Notes under the pieces: generated by a model | Databases searched by the model: none | Told to the model about the DNA's origin: nothing | What the model saw: the letters and a program-made list of their open reading frames with translations, nothing else | Translations under genes and position numbers: made by a program | From: Mariniphaga sp963747515 | GTDB taxonomy: Bacteria > Bacteroidota > Bacteroidia > Bacteroidales > Prolixibacteraceae | Length of the DNA: 64,000 nucleotides | Direction of reading: 5' to 3' | Assembly (NCBI GenBank): GCA_963747515.1 | Contig: CAVVFN010000010.1 | Location: 124,001-188,000 of the forward strand | Shown here: positions 9,197-18,174 of the stretch, piece after piece | Layout of the letters: each line of letters opens with the position of its first letter | Numbering within the stretch: the first letter of the stretch is position 1

Positions 9197-9388
9197 TCAG
9201 GTTTTAATCCCAAACGAAGCATAGAGGGGGCAAAAGCTTACTAAACTTGTTGTTACAAAAACTCCGGCTAAAACTAACAGTACAATACCCAGCGTTCCTG
9301 AAACTGTTCCGGATACAAAAAGAACTACTACAATAGCAGCGATTACCAATCGGATAATTCTGTCTGCCGTTCCCATATTTTTCATCAT
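9197..9388 (-). CDS. DUF2892 (YgaP-like) small membrane protein
   Basis: This 63-residue protein has two hydrophobic helices. The N-terminus MGTADRIIRLVIA and the late FCPLYASFGIKT match the DUF2892 domain, also found as the membrane tail of YgaP-type rhodaneses. It lies 78 bp downstream of a Crp/Fnr regulator on the same strand. From memory this pairing is frequent in Bacteroidota, so control by the regulator is likely. The precise role is unknown. Confidence 0.85.
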   Translation of the reverse strand: MMKNMGTADRIIRLVIAAIVVVLFVSGTVSGTLGIVLLVLAGVFVTTSLVSFCPLYASFGIKT

Positions 9389-9466
9389 TTTTTTAAAAAA
9401 TTAGAGTTATTTGCTTTATTGCCATACAAAGGTAGAAATGTTAAAACCTCTGTGCAGTGACTGCGG

Positions 9467-10093
9467 TCACCAACCACCAATAATTTTAATCCCTTCCCTG
9501 TCCTGTATCACCTTACCTTCCGTTTCCAGTTTTTTTAACAGACGCGTTACCACTTCACGGGCAGTTCCCAGTTCATTTGCTATCTGACTATGGCTCATGC
9601 TAATTGCACTGTTTCCGGCAAGAGCAAATTTCTTTTTCAAATGGTCGTACAGTCTTTTATCCATTTTGTCAATTAACAAATGGCCGATTGTATCCAGAAG
9701 TTCAGAATACCGGAGATTATACAGATTGTAAAACAATTCATTAAATTCAGGGTAGTTATTCAACCATTTAGGCAATTCCTGTGCAGGTAGAAGAAGAATA
9801 TCGGAATCTTCTTCTGTAACAGCAAATACCTTGCTTGGAGTATTCTTTAAAGCAGCATAAAAGGTCATAATGCAACTTTGGGTGGGCTCAATATAATACA
9901 GCAATAATTCCTTCTCCTCAAACCGGGAATACACCTTGACCAGGCCATTTAGCACAACAGGCAACACCTTTATATATTGTTCCTCCCTTAATATTTCAGT
10001 TCCTTTAGGAATTTTCTTTACCGCCGACAGATCCCATATTTCGTTAACCAGTTGGGGCCGTAAAAAGGAGAGCTTCTTCTTGTCAAATTCCAT
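9467..10093 (-). CDS. Crp/Fnr family transcription regulator
   Basis: At 208 residues, the N-terminal about 140 form a cyclic-nucleotide-binding-like jelly roll, with IPKGTEILREEQYIKVLPVV at its start. A long helix precedes a C-terminal winged helix whose recognition region reads SHSQIANELGTAREVVTRLL. There is no N-terminal cysteine cluster, so Fnr-type iron-sulphur sensing is unlikely. The DUF2892 gene downstream is the most likely target. Confidence 0.88.
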   Translation of the reverse strand: MEFDKKKLSFLRPQLVNEIWDLSAVKKIPKGTEILREEQYIKVLPVVLNGLVKVYSRFEEKELLLYYIEPTQSCIMTFYAALKNTPSKVFAVTEEDSDILLLPAQELPKWLNNYPEFNELFYNLYNLRYSELLDTIGHLLIDKMDKRLYDHLKKKFALAGNSAISMSHSQIANELGTAREVVTRLLKKLETEGKVIQDREGIKIIGGW

Positions 10094-10295
10094 CTTTAGT
10101 AATCAGAATATTTTTTCAGGATATACCAGCAAATGCATATCTCATCCTGTTTTTATTCACATAATATAACACAAGATTACAATATTGCTGTAAAGATATT
10201 GGAATTGTAAGATTTGGCTGATCAAAATACGAGGAATACTGCTAAACTTGCTTGTTCGGGTGGCATATGCAGCATTACTCTTGAGATTTAAGGTT

Positions 10296-10414
10296 TTATG
10301 GTTTCAATAACTGGTAACAATATAGGGCCAGAGCTGGCGGAGCGTCTTTTTCATCAAAAAAATTTTCCACGTTCCACCATGCAATAAAGTATTTAACAAA
10401 CACCTGTAAAGTTT
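10296..10414 (-). pseudogene. N-terminal relic of an endonuclease/exonuclease/phosphatase protein
   Basis: On the minus strand a 37-codon reading contains FIAWWNVENFFDEKDAPPAL before a TAA at 10298-10296. The NVEN(L/F)FD motif followed by D-x-P marks the start of the endonuclease/exonuclease/phosphatase fold in Bacteroidota. There is a stop just upstream and no continuation, so only a fragment remains. The rest of the 10094-10640 gap shows nothing else I recognise. Confidence 0.4.
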
Positions 10415-10640
10415 ATGATGCAAAATCTATGTTATGGTGATGACTGGTGAGTTCTTATTAACCAATTGCTGCTATGCCGAAGAATTTTCAAGAAGAGGTT
10501 TTAGATTCCTGTCCCTTTTCAATAGTGTATCATTGTCGGGTAGCATCAGATTGTCCGGCTTCCGGAAAAAGTAAATGCTTTAATTTTTCCGGTTTCAGAA
10601 TTTCAGCATCCTTATTTTGCAGTTAAATCATTTAGCAAAT

Positions 10641-13154
10641 TCAAAACTTCCAGTTCAGTTTCGTTCCCAACATTCGTGGTGCTCCAGGAATCCAGGTAGG
10701 ATTGCCAAATAAACTACCTGTATTGCCTGCACTGATAATAATTTCTTCATTAAGCAGGTTGGCTGCCCAAAATGAAAGGGTAAGTTTTTGTTCAGGCAAT
10801 TCAATTCCTCCATTAAAATTCAGCAGGCCATATCCTTCCTGTTCCAGCGCGGGTGTATTGGCATCTTCGAAAAAGATTTTGCTTTTCCAGGAATAGGAAG
10901 GAACTGCAAAAACATTCAGATTTTCGGCAACCCTGATGCGGCCATTCAAACCTGCTGCAAAACTGTGGTCGGGGGTTAGCCTGAAGCTGTTGCCTGCATA
11001 TGCCTGTTCTGCACCGTCGGTATCCATATCGGAAAAGCGGGCATGAATGTATGCGTAATTTCCAAAAACCTGCAATCCTTCAATAACAGAATATCTGAAA
11101 TTTGTTTCAGCGCCCCATGCCGAGGCTTTTCCACCGTCTTTCACGAGGTAATTAAATTCACCGGTAGTGGCATCTGCAATCCATGCTGAAGTTTGAAAAT
11201 TCAGGTAGTCGTGATAAAAAATCCCGATATCGAACCAAAACTGCTGCTGTATGGCCGTTTTAAAACCAAGGTCGAAGCTGTTAACTATTTCTGCATCGAG
11301 AATTTGTCCTTCACCTGCGGAAGTAAATTGCAGTACTTTTGGCCGGTGCCCTTTTGAGTATTCAGCAAAAATATTGGCGTTTTCATCAAAAGCATATTTC
11401 AATCCGGCCCGTCCGGTAAATGCAACTGCTGATTCCTCAATAGTTTTCTTTTCTCCGGGTTTAAAAAACAGATTTGGGTAATTTCCGGTAAGCATTCCCA
11501 GCGCAGAGGGTTCACCACCGCTCATTTTAGGTTCATTTGTCAGTTCAAAATTCTCCCGGATAATCCGTAAACCAGCAATAGCGCTCAACTTCCGGGTTAA
11601 CTGATAGGTTGCATCAGCAAAACCCTCAACTGCCTGATTCACCGCTTTACTCTTATTTACCTCCTGGTGGCTGGTGCCCAAAGGCATTCCGGCTAAAGGT
11701 CCAAGTTGCGAATCATTAGGAAGATTCATGACAGGATAAGGTTGCCCGTCGGGAGAAACCAGGAATCCGGTGTTAAAAAACAGGTGAAACATATGCTGAT
11801 CGTTGGGTGAAAACCAGTAATCCTGGCTGGCATGTTCGTTCCAGTAACTGGCACCAATGCTTCCGTTTAATTTGTTTGCAACAGAATAGCTGTACCTGAT
11901 CTCCTGGTAAAATTGCCGTGCACCATTATCTTCGCTCATGTCAATTGCAGCAGCAGCAGTACCATCGCCGTCCCAGCGCGAATAGGCTTCAGTTCTCCGG
12001 TATGAACTTACCGAGGTCCAGAAGTTGTTCTCGTTCACATAATGCCTGGCTGTCAGTGTGGCATCAAAAATATCCTTTTTGGTAGCGAGATTATCGCCTT
12101 GTTCGAGCGATGCCGTATAATCAAAGGGATTATTGCTGCCATGAGTGTTTGGGTACTTCATGCTCATAAAGCCGAGGCCGGGGTTATCGTCTTTCTGGTA
12201 ATTTACAATCAAATCGACTTTATTTTTCACCGATGGCAGGTACCGCAACGATAGTCTTCCGGCAATTGTGTTTTTACCGTTTAAATTTTCGCCAAATGTA
12301 TTGTTGATGTATCCGTCGCGGTAATCGTAAACACCAGCTGCACGTACCAGCAATTTATTATTTATCACAGGAATATTTACGGCACCTTTAAGTTCTTTCT
12401 GCCTGTAATTTCCGAGTCCTGTGGTAACAAAACCCCCAAAATCGTTAACAGGTTCATTGCTGATAAAATGGATGGCTCCTATTTGGGCATTTCTACCAAA
12501 CAGTGTTCCCTGAGGGCCTTTTAGTACTTCCACCTGTTTCATATCAAAAAGTTCAATTGCAGCACCACTGACACGGCTGACAGGCACGTTATTGAAATAA
12601 ACCGAAACTCTGGGCTGGGCAGCAGGACTTACTTCATCGCTGGTAAGACCTCGAATCACAAAGGCGGGGCGGTCTGTACCCTGCATCCTTATCTGCAAAC
12701 CTGGAACAAAAGCAGATAATTCAGTAAGTTCTGTAATATTATTATTTTCCATAAACCGGCTATCAATAACTTTCATGGTAATGGGAACATCAATAATCTG
12801 TTGTTCTCGTTTTTGTGAAGTTACCGTTATACTTTCCAGATTAATGTCCTGCTTTTGCAACACAAAATCAAGGTTATTTTCTCCCTCGTTGATTTCAATA
12901 TGTGAAGTTTGGGATTTAAAGCCAACGAAAGAAACCTGAACAGTTATCTTACCTTCAGAAAGCCTGCTAAGCTGGTATTCCCCCCGTTCGTTTGCATTTA
13001 CACCATTTTGGGAATCCATTACTACAATACTTGCCCCGGGCAATACATTCTTTTCAGCATCTGTAATTTTTCCATACAAACGGTTATTTTGTGCATGACT
13101 GCTTATTCCAGTCATCATAATTGCTACTAAAACAGAAGTAAAAATCAATTTCAT
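10641..13154 (-). CDS. TonB-dependent receptor with carboxypeptidase-regulatory N-terminal domain
   Basis: At 837 residues it begins with a signal peptide ending ISSHAQ. A carboxypeptidase-regulatory beta domain follows (about 25-105; LYGKITDAEKNVLPGASIVV, YQLSRL). The plug is at about 110-230, with VEVLKGPQGTLFGRNAQIGAI. The remainder is a 22-strand-type barrel ending in an aromatic residue (LNWKF). It imports a ligand across the outer membrane using TonB. No SusD partner is next to it, and the plug style (SQKREQQIIDVPITM) resembles iron-compound or small-ligand receptors more than SusC. The substrate is unknown. Confidence 0.93.
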   Translation of the reverse strand: MKLIFTSVLVAIMMTGISSHAQNNRLYGKITDAEKNVLPGASIVVMDSQNGVNANERGEYQLSRLSEGKITVQVSFVGFKSQTSHIEINEGENNLDFVLQKQDINLESITVTSQKREQQIIDVPITMKVIDSRFMENNNITELTELSAFVPGLQIRMQGTDRPAFVIRGLTSDEVSPAAQPRVSVYFNNVPVSRVSGAAIELFDMKQVEVLKGPQGTLFGRNAQIGAIHFISNEPVNDFGGFVTTGLGNYRQKELKGAVNIPVINNKLLVRAAGVYDYRDGYINNTFGENLNGKNTIAGRLSLRYLPSVKNKVDLIVNYQKDDNPGLGFMSMKYPNTHGSNNPFDYTASLEQGDNLATKKDIFDATLTARHYVNENNFWTSVSSYRRTEAYSRWDGDGTAAAAIDMSEDNGARQFYQEIRYSYSVANKLNGSIGASYWNEHASQDYWFSPNDQHMFHLFFNTGFLVSPDGQPYPVMNLPNDSQLGPLAGMPLGTSHQEVNKSKAVNQAVEGFADATYQLTRKLSAIAGLRIIRENFELTNEPKMSGGEPSALGMLTGNYPNLFFKPGEKKTIEESAVAFTGRAGLKYAFDENANIFAEYSKGHRPKVLQFTSAGEGQILDAEIVNSFDLGFKTAIQQQFWFDIGIFYHDYLNFQTSAWIADATTGEFNYLVKDGGKASAWGAETNFRYSVIEGLQVFGNYAYIHARFSDMDTDGAEQAYAGNSFRLTPDHSFAAGLNGRIRVAENLNVFAVPSYSWKSKIFFEDANTPALEQEGYGLLNFNGGIELPEQKLTLSFWAANLLNEEIIISAGNTGSLFGNPTWIPGAPRMLGTKLNWKF

Positions 13155-13404
13155 TCCTGAATAAATTAAAATTTATGAATATCAATTATAAACATTTTTT
13201 GATGGCTCTGCATTATTCAATACTTCAACCTGCTGATAAAAACTCAACCTCTGCCATTTTCTGAATTTCCGGTTTTTATTCTTTTGTCTGACCAAATCAG
13301 ATACTAAAAAACCTGCACCTGCATTAAGAAAAAATAAATTGAAGTTTCTCATTGTGAAGACTGAACTTCAGAACTACCTTCTCCATTTTTTTTAATTTTG
13401 GATG

Positions 13405-13452
13405 CAAACATACATCAAATCCATTTTTATAAAAAATTTATTTTTATGGATT
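13405..13452 (-). promoter_or_regulatory. Possible promoter with operator-like inverted repeat upstream of the TonB receptor
   Basis: On the minus strand TATGTTTG (complement of 13405-13412) fits TAnnTTTG. Just upstream an inverted repeat AATCCAT (13418-13424) and ATGGATT (13446-13452) covers the -33 region, as a repressor site might. The receptor start is about 250 bases downstream, giving a long leader. Only sequence patterns support this. The rest of 13155-13696 holds only the katG terminator. Confidence 0.35.
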
Positions 13453-13523
13453 CATTATGTTGCACCATTTGCGGAACGGGTAATCAGGAAGTAAAAGGAA
13501 GAAAAACCCTTTATCATATATGA

Positions 13524-13589
13524 CAAAAAAAGGCAGGCTATAGGGCAATTATACTTTTTTTAAAGCATTAAAATTGCCTGTAGCCTGCC
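13524..13589 (-). terminator. Rho-independent terminator of the Fur/katG operon
   Basis: A long stem is formed by 13532-13550 (GGCAGGCTATAGGGCAATT) and 13572-13589, nearly perfect over 18 bp with one bulge. Read on the minus strand it ends in a run of seven T (13525-13531). It lies about 108 bp after the katG stop. Confidence 0.85.
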
Positions 13590-13696
13590 CTCCAATTAAT
13601 CTATTACTTCAACCGAAAGTTAATGATCATTCCTTCCTGCCTTCAATTTTTTTTATTCATTTTATCTAACCTTGGGAGGTCTTTATTACGTTCTCG

Positions 13697-15991
13697 CTAC
13701 TGTTTTTGAAGCGTTTCATCCTCATTCACAAATTCAGTAATTATTTCAGAAGGACTGGCTGCCATTTTTATTTTTTCGTCTGCCTCGTTCAAATCAAAGC
13801 GGTCGAGGTTCATTACCTTGTTCCAGGAAGCCAGAAAATCGTATACAAATTTATCCTGAGCATCGGATCCGGCATATACCTCAGCCAGAGCCCTGAGTTC
13901 TGAATTGGCACCGAATATAAGATCAACACGGGTTGCAGTCCACTTCTGTTTCCCTGTTTTGCGATCCAATCCATGGAATTTCTCTTTATCTTCCGATGCA
14001 GGCACCCATACAGTACCCATATCGAGCAGATTAACAAAGAAGTCGTTTGTAAGGGTTTCAGACCGGTTTGTAAATACACCATGGGGAGAGTTGTCGTAAT
14101 TTGCATTCAAAGCCCTCATTCCCCCAACCAGAACGGTCATTTCAGGTGGAGTTAATCCCAGCAGATGTGCTTTTTCGACAAGCAGATCTTCGGTGGCAAC
14201 TGAATACTTTCTTTTCAGATAGTTTCGGAATCCATCGGCAAAGGGTTCCAGCACTTTAAATCCATCCACGTCGGTTTGTTCCTGCGATGCATCCATACGT
14301 CCGGGGTGGAAAGGAACCGTAACATTAAAACCAGCATCTTTTGCAGCTTTTTCAACTCCTGCACATCCGGCAAGCACAATCAGATCGGCAAGCGAAATTC
14401 TTTTGCCGGCTGTTTGCTCCTTATTGAATTCCTTTTGGACACCTTCCAGCGTTTCAAGCACTTTAACCAGCTGTGGAGGATTATTTGCAGCCCAGTTTTT
14501 CTGCGGCTCCAGACGGATACGTGCTCCATTGGCACCACCACGTTTATCGGTTCCCCTGAAGGTTGATGCAGAAGCCCAGGCAGTGGAAACCAGTTGCGAC
14601 ACAGTAAGTCCTGAATTAAGAATTTTAGCTTTCAAAGCAGCAACATCTTCATCATCAATCAGAGGGTGGTTAACTTCAGGAACAGGATCCTGCCATAAAA
14701 GCTCTTCTGCCGGAACTTCAGGTCCCAAATAGCGAGAGCGTGGTCCCATGTCTCTGTGAGTCAGCTTAAACCAGGCACGTGCAAATGAATCGGCAAATTC
14801 CAGTGGATGTTCATAAAAACGTCTTGATATTTTTTCGTAAACAGGATCAAAACGCAAGGCAAGATCGGTGGTAAGCATGGCAGGCGTATGTCGTTTTGAC
14901 GGGTCGTGGGCATCGGGCATTTCCTTACCTGCATTTTTAGCCATCCACTGATGGGCACCTGCAGGACTTTTAGTAAGTTCCCATTCGTATTTAAAAAGGT
15001 TATCGAAAAAATAATAGCTCCATTTGGCAGGAGTCTGAGTCCAGATTACTTCCAGTCCGCTTGTAATGGTATCGCCTCCTTTGCCTGACCCGAAGCTGCT
15101 TTTCCAGCCAAGACCCTGTTCTTCCAGGAGGGCGGCCTCAGGTTCAGATCCTACATGTGCTGCATCGCCTGCGCCATGTGTTTTTCCAAATGTATGTCCC
15201 CCCGCTATTAGGGCAACCGTCTCTTCATCGTTCATGGCCATACGGGCAAATGTTTCCCGGATATCTTTAGCTGCCAATAACGGATCGGGATTCCTGTTTG
15301 GTCCTTCGGGATTTACATAAATAAGCCCCATCTGAATGGCAGCAAGCGGGTTGTCGGTTTCATTAATATCCATAATTCGCTCATCATTTTCGAGCCATTC
15401 CTTTTCTGATCCCCAGTAAACATCCTCATCGGGTTCCCATACATCTTCGCGTCCGCCGGCAAACCCAAATGTTTTAAACCCCATCGATTCAAGAGCAACA
15501 TTGCCTGCAAGAATAATCAGGTCGGCCCATGATATTTTCCTGCCATATTTTTGTTTGACTGGCCAAAGCAGCCGACGTGCCTTATCCAAGTTGGCATTGT
15601 CGGGCCAGCTGTTCAAAGGTGCAAACCGTTGCTGACCCCGCCCTGCTCCACCTCTTCCATCACCAATGCGGTAGGTGCCTGCACTGTGCCATGCCATACG
15701 GATAAAAAAGGGACCATAGTGCCCATAATCAGCCGGCCACCAATCCTGTGAGTCGGTCATTAACTTGTGCAGATCTTCTTTTACCGCTTTTAAATTGAGG
15801 CTCTTAAACTCTTCAGCATAGTTAAATCCTTCACCCATTGGATTCGACTTTGAAGCGTGCTGACGAAGCATATTCAACTTTAACTGATTGGGCCACCAGT
15901 CAATATTTTTTGTACCAGCCGCTCCCAAATTATGTTTTCCCGTAATTCCGGTAACCGGGCATTTGCTGATTTTTTCCGAATTGTTTTCCAT
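13697..15991 (-). CDS. katG: Bifunctional catalase-peroxidase
   Basis: This 764-residue haem enzyme breaks down hydrogen peroxide. The distal site RMAWHSAG has Arg98, Trp101 and His102. The proximal haem ligand is His266 in GGHTFGKTHG. Tyr225 (GLIYVNPEG) and Met251 (ARMAMND) complete, with Trp101, the Met-Tyr-Trp cross-link needed for catalase activity. The C-terminal half is the usual degenerate duplicate. No signal peptide is present, so it should act in the cytoplasm. It lies 24 bp downstream of a Fur/PerR-like regulator gene on the same strand, forming an operon. Confidence 0.98.
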   Translation of the reverse strand: MENNSEKISKCPVTGITGKHNLGAAGTKNIDWWPNQLKLNMLRQHASKSNPMGEGFNYAEEFKSLNLKAVKEDLHKLMTDSQDWWPADYGHYGPFFIRMAWHSAGTYRIGDGRGGAGRGQQRFAPLNSWPDNANLDKARRLLWPVKQKYGRKISWADLIILAGNVALESMGFKTFGFAGGREDVWEPDEDVYWGSEKEWLENDERIMDINETDNPLAAIQMGLIYVNPEGPNRNPDPLLAAKDIRETFARMAMNDEETVALIAGGHTFGKTHGAGDAAHVGSEPEAALLEEQGLGWKSSFGSGKGGDTITSGLEVIWTQTPAKWSYYFFDNLFKYEWELTKSPAGAHQWMAKNAGKEMPDAHDPSKRHTPAMLTTDLALRFDPVYEKISRRFYEHPLEFADSFARAWFKLTHRDMGPRSRYLGPEVPAEELLWQDPVPEVNHPLIDDEDVAALKAKILNSGLTVSQLVSTAWASASTFRGTDKRGGANGARIRLEPQKNWAANNPPQLVKVLETLEGVQKEFNKEQTAGKRISLADLIVLAGCAGVEKAAKDAGFNVTVPFHPGRMDASQEQTDVDGFKVLEPFADGFRNYLKRKYSVATEDLLVEKAHLLGLTPPEMTVLVGGMRALNANYDNSPHGVFTNRSETLTNDFFVNLLDMGTVWVPASEDKEKFHGLDRKTGKQKWTATRVDLIFGANSELRALAEVYAGSDAQDKFVYDFLASWNKVMNLDRFDLNEADEKIKMAASPSEIITEFVNEDETLQKQ

Positions 15992-16015
15992 TTTTCTTTT
16001 TATTTAATTACTGAT

Positions 16016-16438
16016 TTATTTTTTCTTCAGGTACTTCCCTATTATTTGCAGCTTGATGTCTTCAACTTTAAAATCCGGTATTTTTTTTCCCTGAAAATAT
16101 TCTTCCAATATATGATTAAGTTCATCATCAAAATAATCTTCAATCCGATCGGAATCGGAACAATAGATATGATGGTGGTTTTCCACTACTGCATCGTACC
16201 GCATCACATCTTTTTCTGTTTTTACTTTTTCAATAAGTCCATTTTCAGATAAAACATCCAGAACTTTATATACTGTTCCTATCGAAATATTGGGATGATT
16301 TTTACGGATATAATCAATGATGTTTTCTGCAGTGGGGTGATTTTTAAGTTTAATAATTGCTTCATAGATTGCCATTCTCTGGGGAGTGACCTTTAATCCC
16401 TTCTCCCTTAGCTTGCCTGTAATTTCTTCCGCCTTCAT
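16016..16438 (-). CDS. Fur/PerR family transcription regulator
   Basis: At 140 residues it has an N-terminal winged helix (LREKGLKVTPQRMAIYEAI) and a dimerisation/metal domain with VVENHHHIYCSDSDRIEDYF. The usual C-terminal CxxC structural-zinc pairs are absent; only one Cys is seen, as in some PerR-like proteins of Bacteroidota. It is 24 bp upstream of katG, so a peroxide sensor controlling katG and itself is the natural reading. A role for iron rather than peroxide is not excluded by sequence alone. Confidence 0.88.
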   Translation of the reverse strand: MKAEEITGKLREKGLKVTPQRMAIYEAIIKLKNHPTAENIIDYIRKNHPNISIGTVYKVLDVLSENGLIEKVKTEKDVMRYDAVVENHHHIYCSDSDRIEDYFDDELNHILEEYFQGKKIPDFKVEDIKLQIIGKYLKKK

Positions 16439-16451
16439 GGATAAATACTTT

Positions 16452-16470
16452 TAAACAATAATAATTCTCC
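16452..16470 (-). promoter_or_regulatory. Possible Fur/PerR operator
   Basis: The minus strand reads GAATTATTATTGTTTAA just upstream of the regulator gene. Its core AATTATTAT matches the centre of the PerR/Fur-box pattern (TTATAATnATTATAA), with weaker outer bases. The position fits autoregulation of the regulator-katG operon. Confidence 0.35.
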
Positions 16471-16567
16471 TTTAATAGATAAAGTAAATTAACAAACAAA
16501 CACCATGAATAAAAGTTTAACCATTCTTAAAAATAGAGGTTATCCTTTTTTTATACGCGTAAACCAC

Positions 16568-16575
16568 TATTTTTG
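16568..16575 (+). promoter_or_regulatory. -7 box for mntP
   Basis: TATTTTTG matches TAnnTTTG and ends 14 bases before the mntP ATG, so the message would have a very short leader. This supports the start at 16590 and argues against the upstream ATG at 16505. Confidence 0.5.
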
Positions 16576-16589
16576 CACCCTTTTATGCC

Positions 16590-17162
16590 ATGACTTATTC
16601 TCAATTGTTTCTATTCTTTCTGATTGGAACCGGGTTAAGTTTCGATTCTTTTGCTGTATCTGTATCGTGTGGTCTGATAAAAAAACAAATCAGCTTTAGA
16701 CAGGCATTGCCAATAGCGGCATCGCTGGCATTTTTTCAGGGAATTTTCCCTGTTTTTGGCTGGTATGCAGGAATGAAGTTACATCATTTAATAGGTTCAT
16801 TTGATCACTGGCTTGCTTTTCTTTTACTTGGTACAATTGGCTTCAAAATGATTTTGGAAGGAAAACGTCAGCAAACCCAGGCACCTAAATTTGATCCTTT
16901 CAACCTGCGCATTGTACTTGGGCTATCCATAGCTACCAGCGTTGATGCACTGATAGTAGGACTTAGCTTTGGGTTTCTTGAAATATCCATTCTGTATCCG
17001 GTAATTATTATTGGAATGGTTACATTTATAGCTTCAATGTTAGGAATGCTATGCGGAAAAAATATTCCAGCAAAACGAAGCCGGCAATCCATGATATTGG
17101 GAGGCTTGGTTTTAACCGCAATAGGCCTTAAAATTCTGATAGAACACATTTGGTTTCATTAA
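16590..17162 (+). CDS. mntP: Putative manganese efflux pump MntP
   Basis: At 190 residues with six predicted helices, it has the two DxxxV/A-type repeats of the family in SFDSFAVSVSCGL (helix 1) and SVDALIVGLSFGF (helix 4). It exports manganese across the inner membrane. It diverges from the Fur/PerR-katG operon. Manganese balance and peroxide resistance are linked in many bacteria, so shared control is plausible. The dus gene starts 2 bp after its stop. Confidence 0.92.
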   Translation: MTYSQLFLFFLIGTGLSFDSFAVSVSCGLIKKQISFRQALPIAASLAFFQGIFPVFGWYAGMKLHHLIGSFDHWLAFLLLGTIGFKMILEGKRQQTQAPKFDPFNLRIVLGLSIATSVDALIVGLSFGFLEISILYPVIIIGMVTFIASMLGMLCGKNIPAKRSRQSMILGGLVLTAIGLKILIEHIWFH

Positions 17163-17164
17163 AA

Positions 17165-18160
17165 ATGCAAATTGGTACCCTTACTTTCAAAAATACTCCG
17201 CTTTTTCTGGCACCCATGGAAGATGTCACTTACAAATCGTTCCGCTGGATGTGCAAGAAATACGGTGCAGATGTGATGTACACCGAATTTGTATCCTCGG
17301 AGGCGCTGGTGCGGGATGTTAAAAAGTCACAGGAAAAGATGGTGCTGTTCGATTTTGACCGGCCAGTGGCCATACAGATTTACGGGCACAACATCCAATC
17401 GATGGTGCAGGCTGCAAAGTTAGCCGAAACCTTGCAGCCCGATTTCATTGACATTAATTTTGGCTGTCCGATGAAAAAAATCATACGACATGGCGCGGGA
17501 GCTGCCATGTTACGCGATTTACCAAAAATGCAGCAAATGACAGCCGAAGTGGTAAAAGCGGTTCAGGTGCCGGTTACTGCAAAAACGCGTTTGGGATGGG
17601 ATGCAAACGACAAGCCAATTGTTGAAGCAGCCCTGCGCCTTCAGGATGCAGGCATTGCAGCTCTGGCAATTCACGGGCGAACACGGGAACAGATTTATAC
17701 CGGTGATGCCGACTGGACACTTATAGGCGAGGTAAAAAACCACCCGCAGATTACTATTCCAATCATTGGGAACGGTGATATTACAAGCGGCTCCAAGGCA
17801 AAGAGACTTCTGGAACAAACCGGAGTTGATGCCCTGATGATTGGACGCCCTGCCATTGGTCGTCCCTGGATATTCAGGGAAGTGAAACATTACCTTCAAA
17901 CAGGTGAAGTACTTCCTTCACTCACGGTTGACGAAATTGTAAAAAATGTAAGAGAGCAACTGCAGCTCAATCTTGCCTGGAAAGACAATGAGCGTTCAGC
18001 AATATTGATGATGCGTCGCCATTTTGCAAAATATTTTCCCGGATTGCCAAACTTCAGGGAATTAAAAATCAAATTGCTGCAATCAGAGACCAATGCAGAA
18101 GTTAATGAAATCCTGAATGAAATTGCAGAAACATTTGGTAATATAAGGCCTGAATATTAA
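17165..18160 (+). CDS. dusB: tRNA-dihydrouridine synthase
   Basis: I chose the ATG at 17165 (MQIGTLTFKNTPLFLAPMED), two bases after the mntP stop; an earlier ATG at 17150 lies inside mntP. The 331-residue FMN-dependent TIM barrel has APMEDVT at the N-terminus, INFGCPMKKI with the likely catalytic Cys, KTRLGWD, AIHGRTREQIYTG and GNGDI. It reduces uridine in the tRNA D-loop. DusB-like assignment comes from overall similarity; the exact target position is not provable here. Confidence 0.9.
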   Translation: MQIGTLTFKNTPLFLAPMEDVTYKSFRWMCKKYGADVMYTEFVSSEALVRDVKKSQEKMVLFDFDRPVAIQIYGHNIQSMVQAAKLAETLQPDFIDINFGCPMKKIIRHGAGAAMLRDLPKMQQMTAEVVKAVQVPVTAKTRLGWDANDKPIVEAALRLQDAGIAALAIHGRTREQIYTGDADWTLIGEVKNHPQITIPIIGNGDITSGSKAKRLLEQTGVDALMIGRPAIGRPWIFREVKHYLQTGEVLPSLTVDEIVKNVREQLQLNLAWKDNERSAILMMRRHFAKYFPGLPNFRELKIKLLQSETNAEVNEILNEIAETFGNIRPEY

Positions 18161-18174
18161 AAGTTTTCGGTCTT

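Noticed and set aside
8923..9222. Minus-strand 99-codon frame over the dead methyltransferase
   Set aside because: Its residues match no family and it lies fully opposite the methyltransferase pieces; it is a shadow frame.
13706..15751. Several 60-110 codon frames on the plus strand across katG
   Set aside because: They are shadows of a strongly conserved gene and show no family features, starts or ribosome sites of their own.
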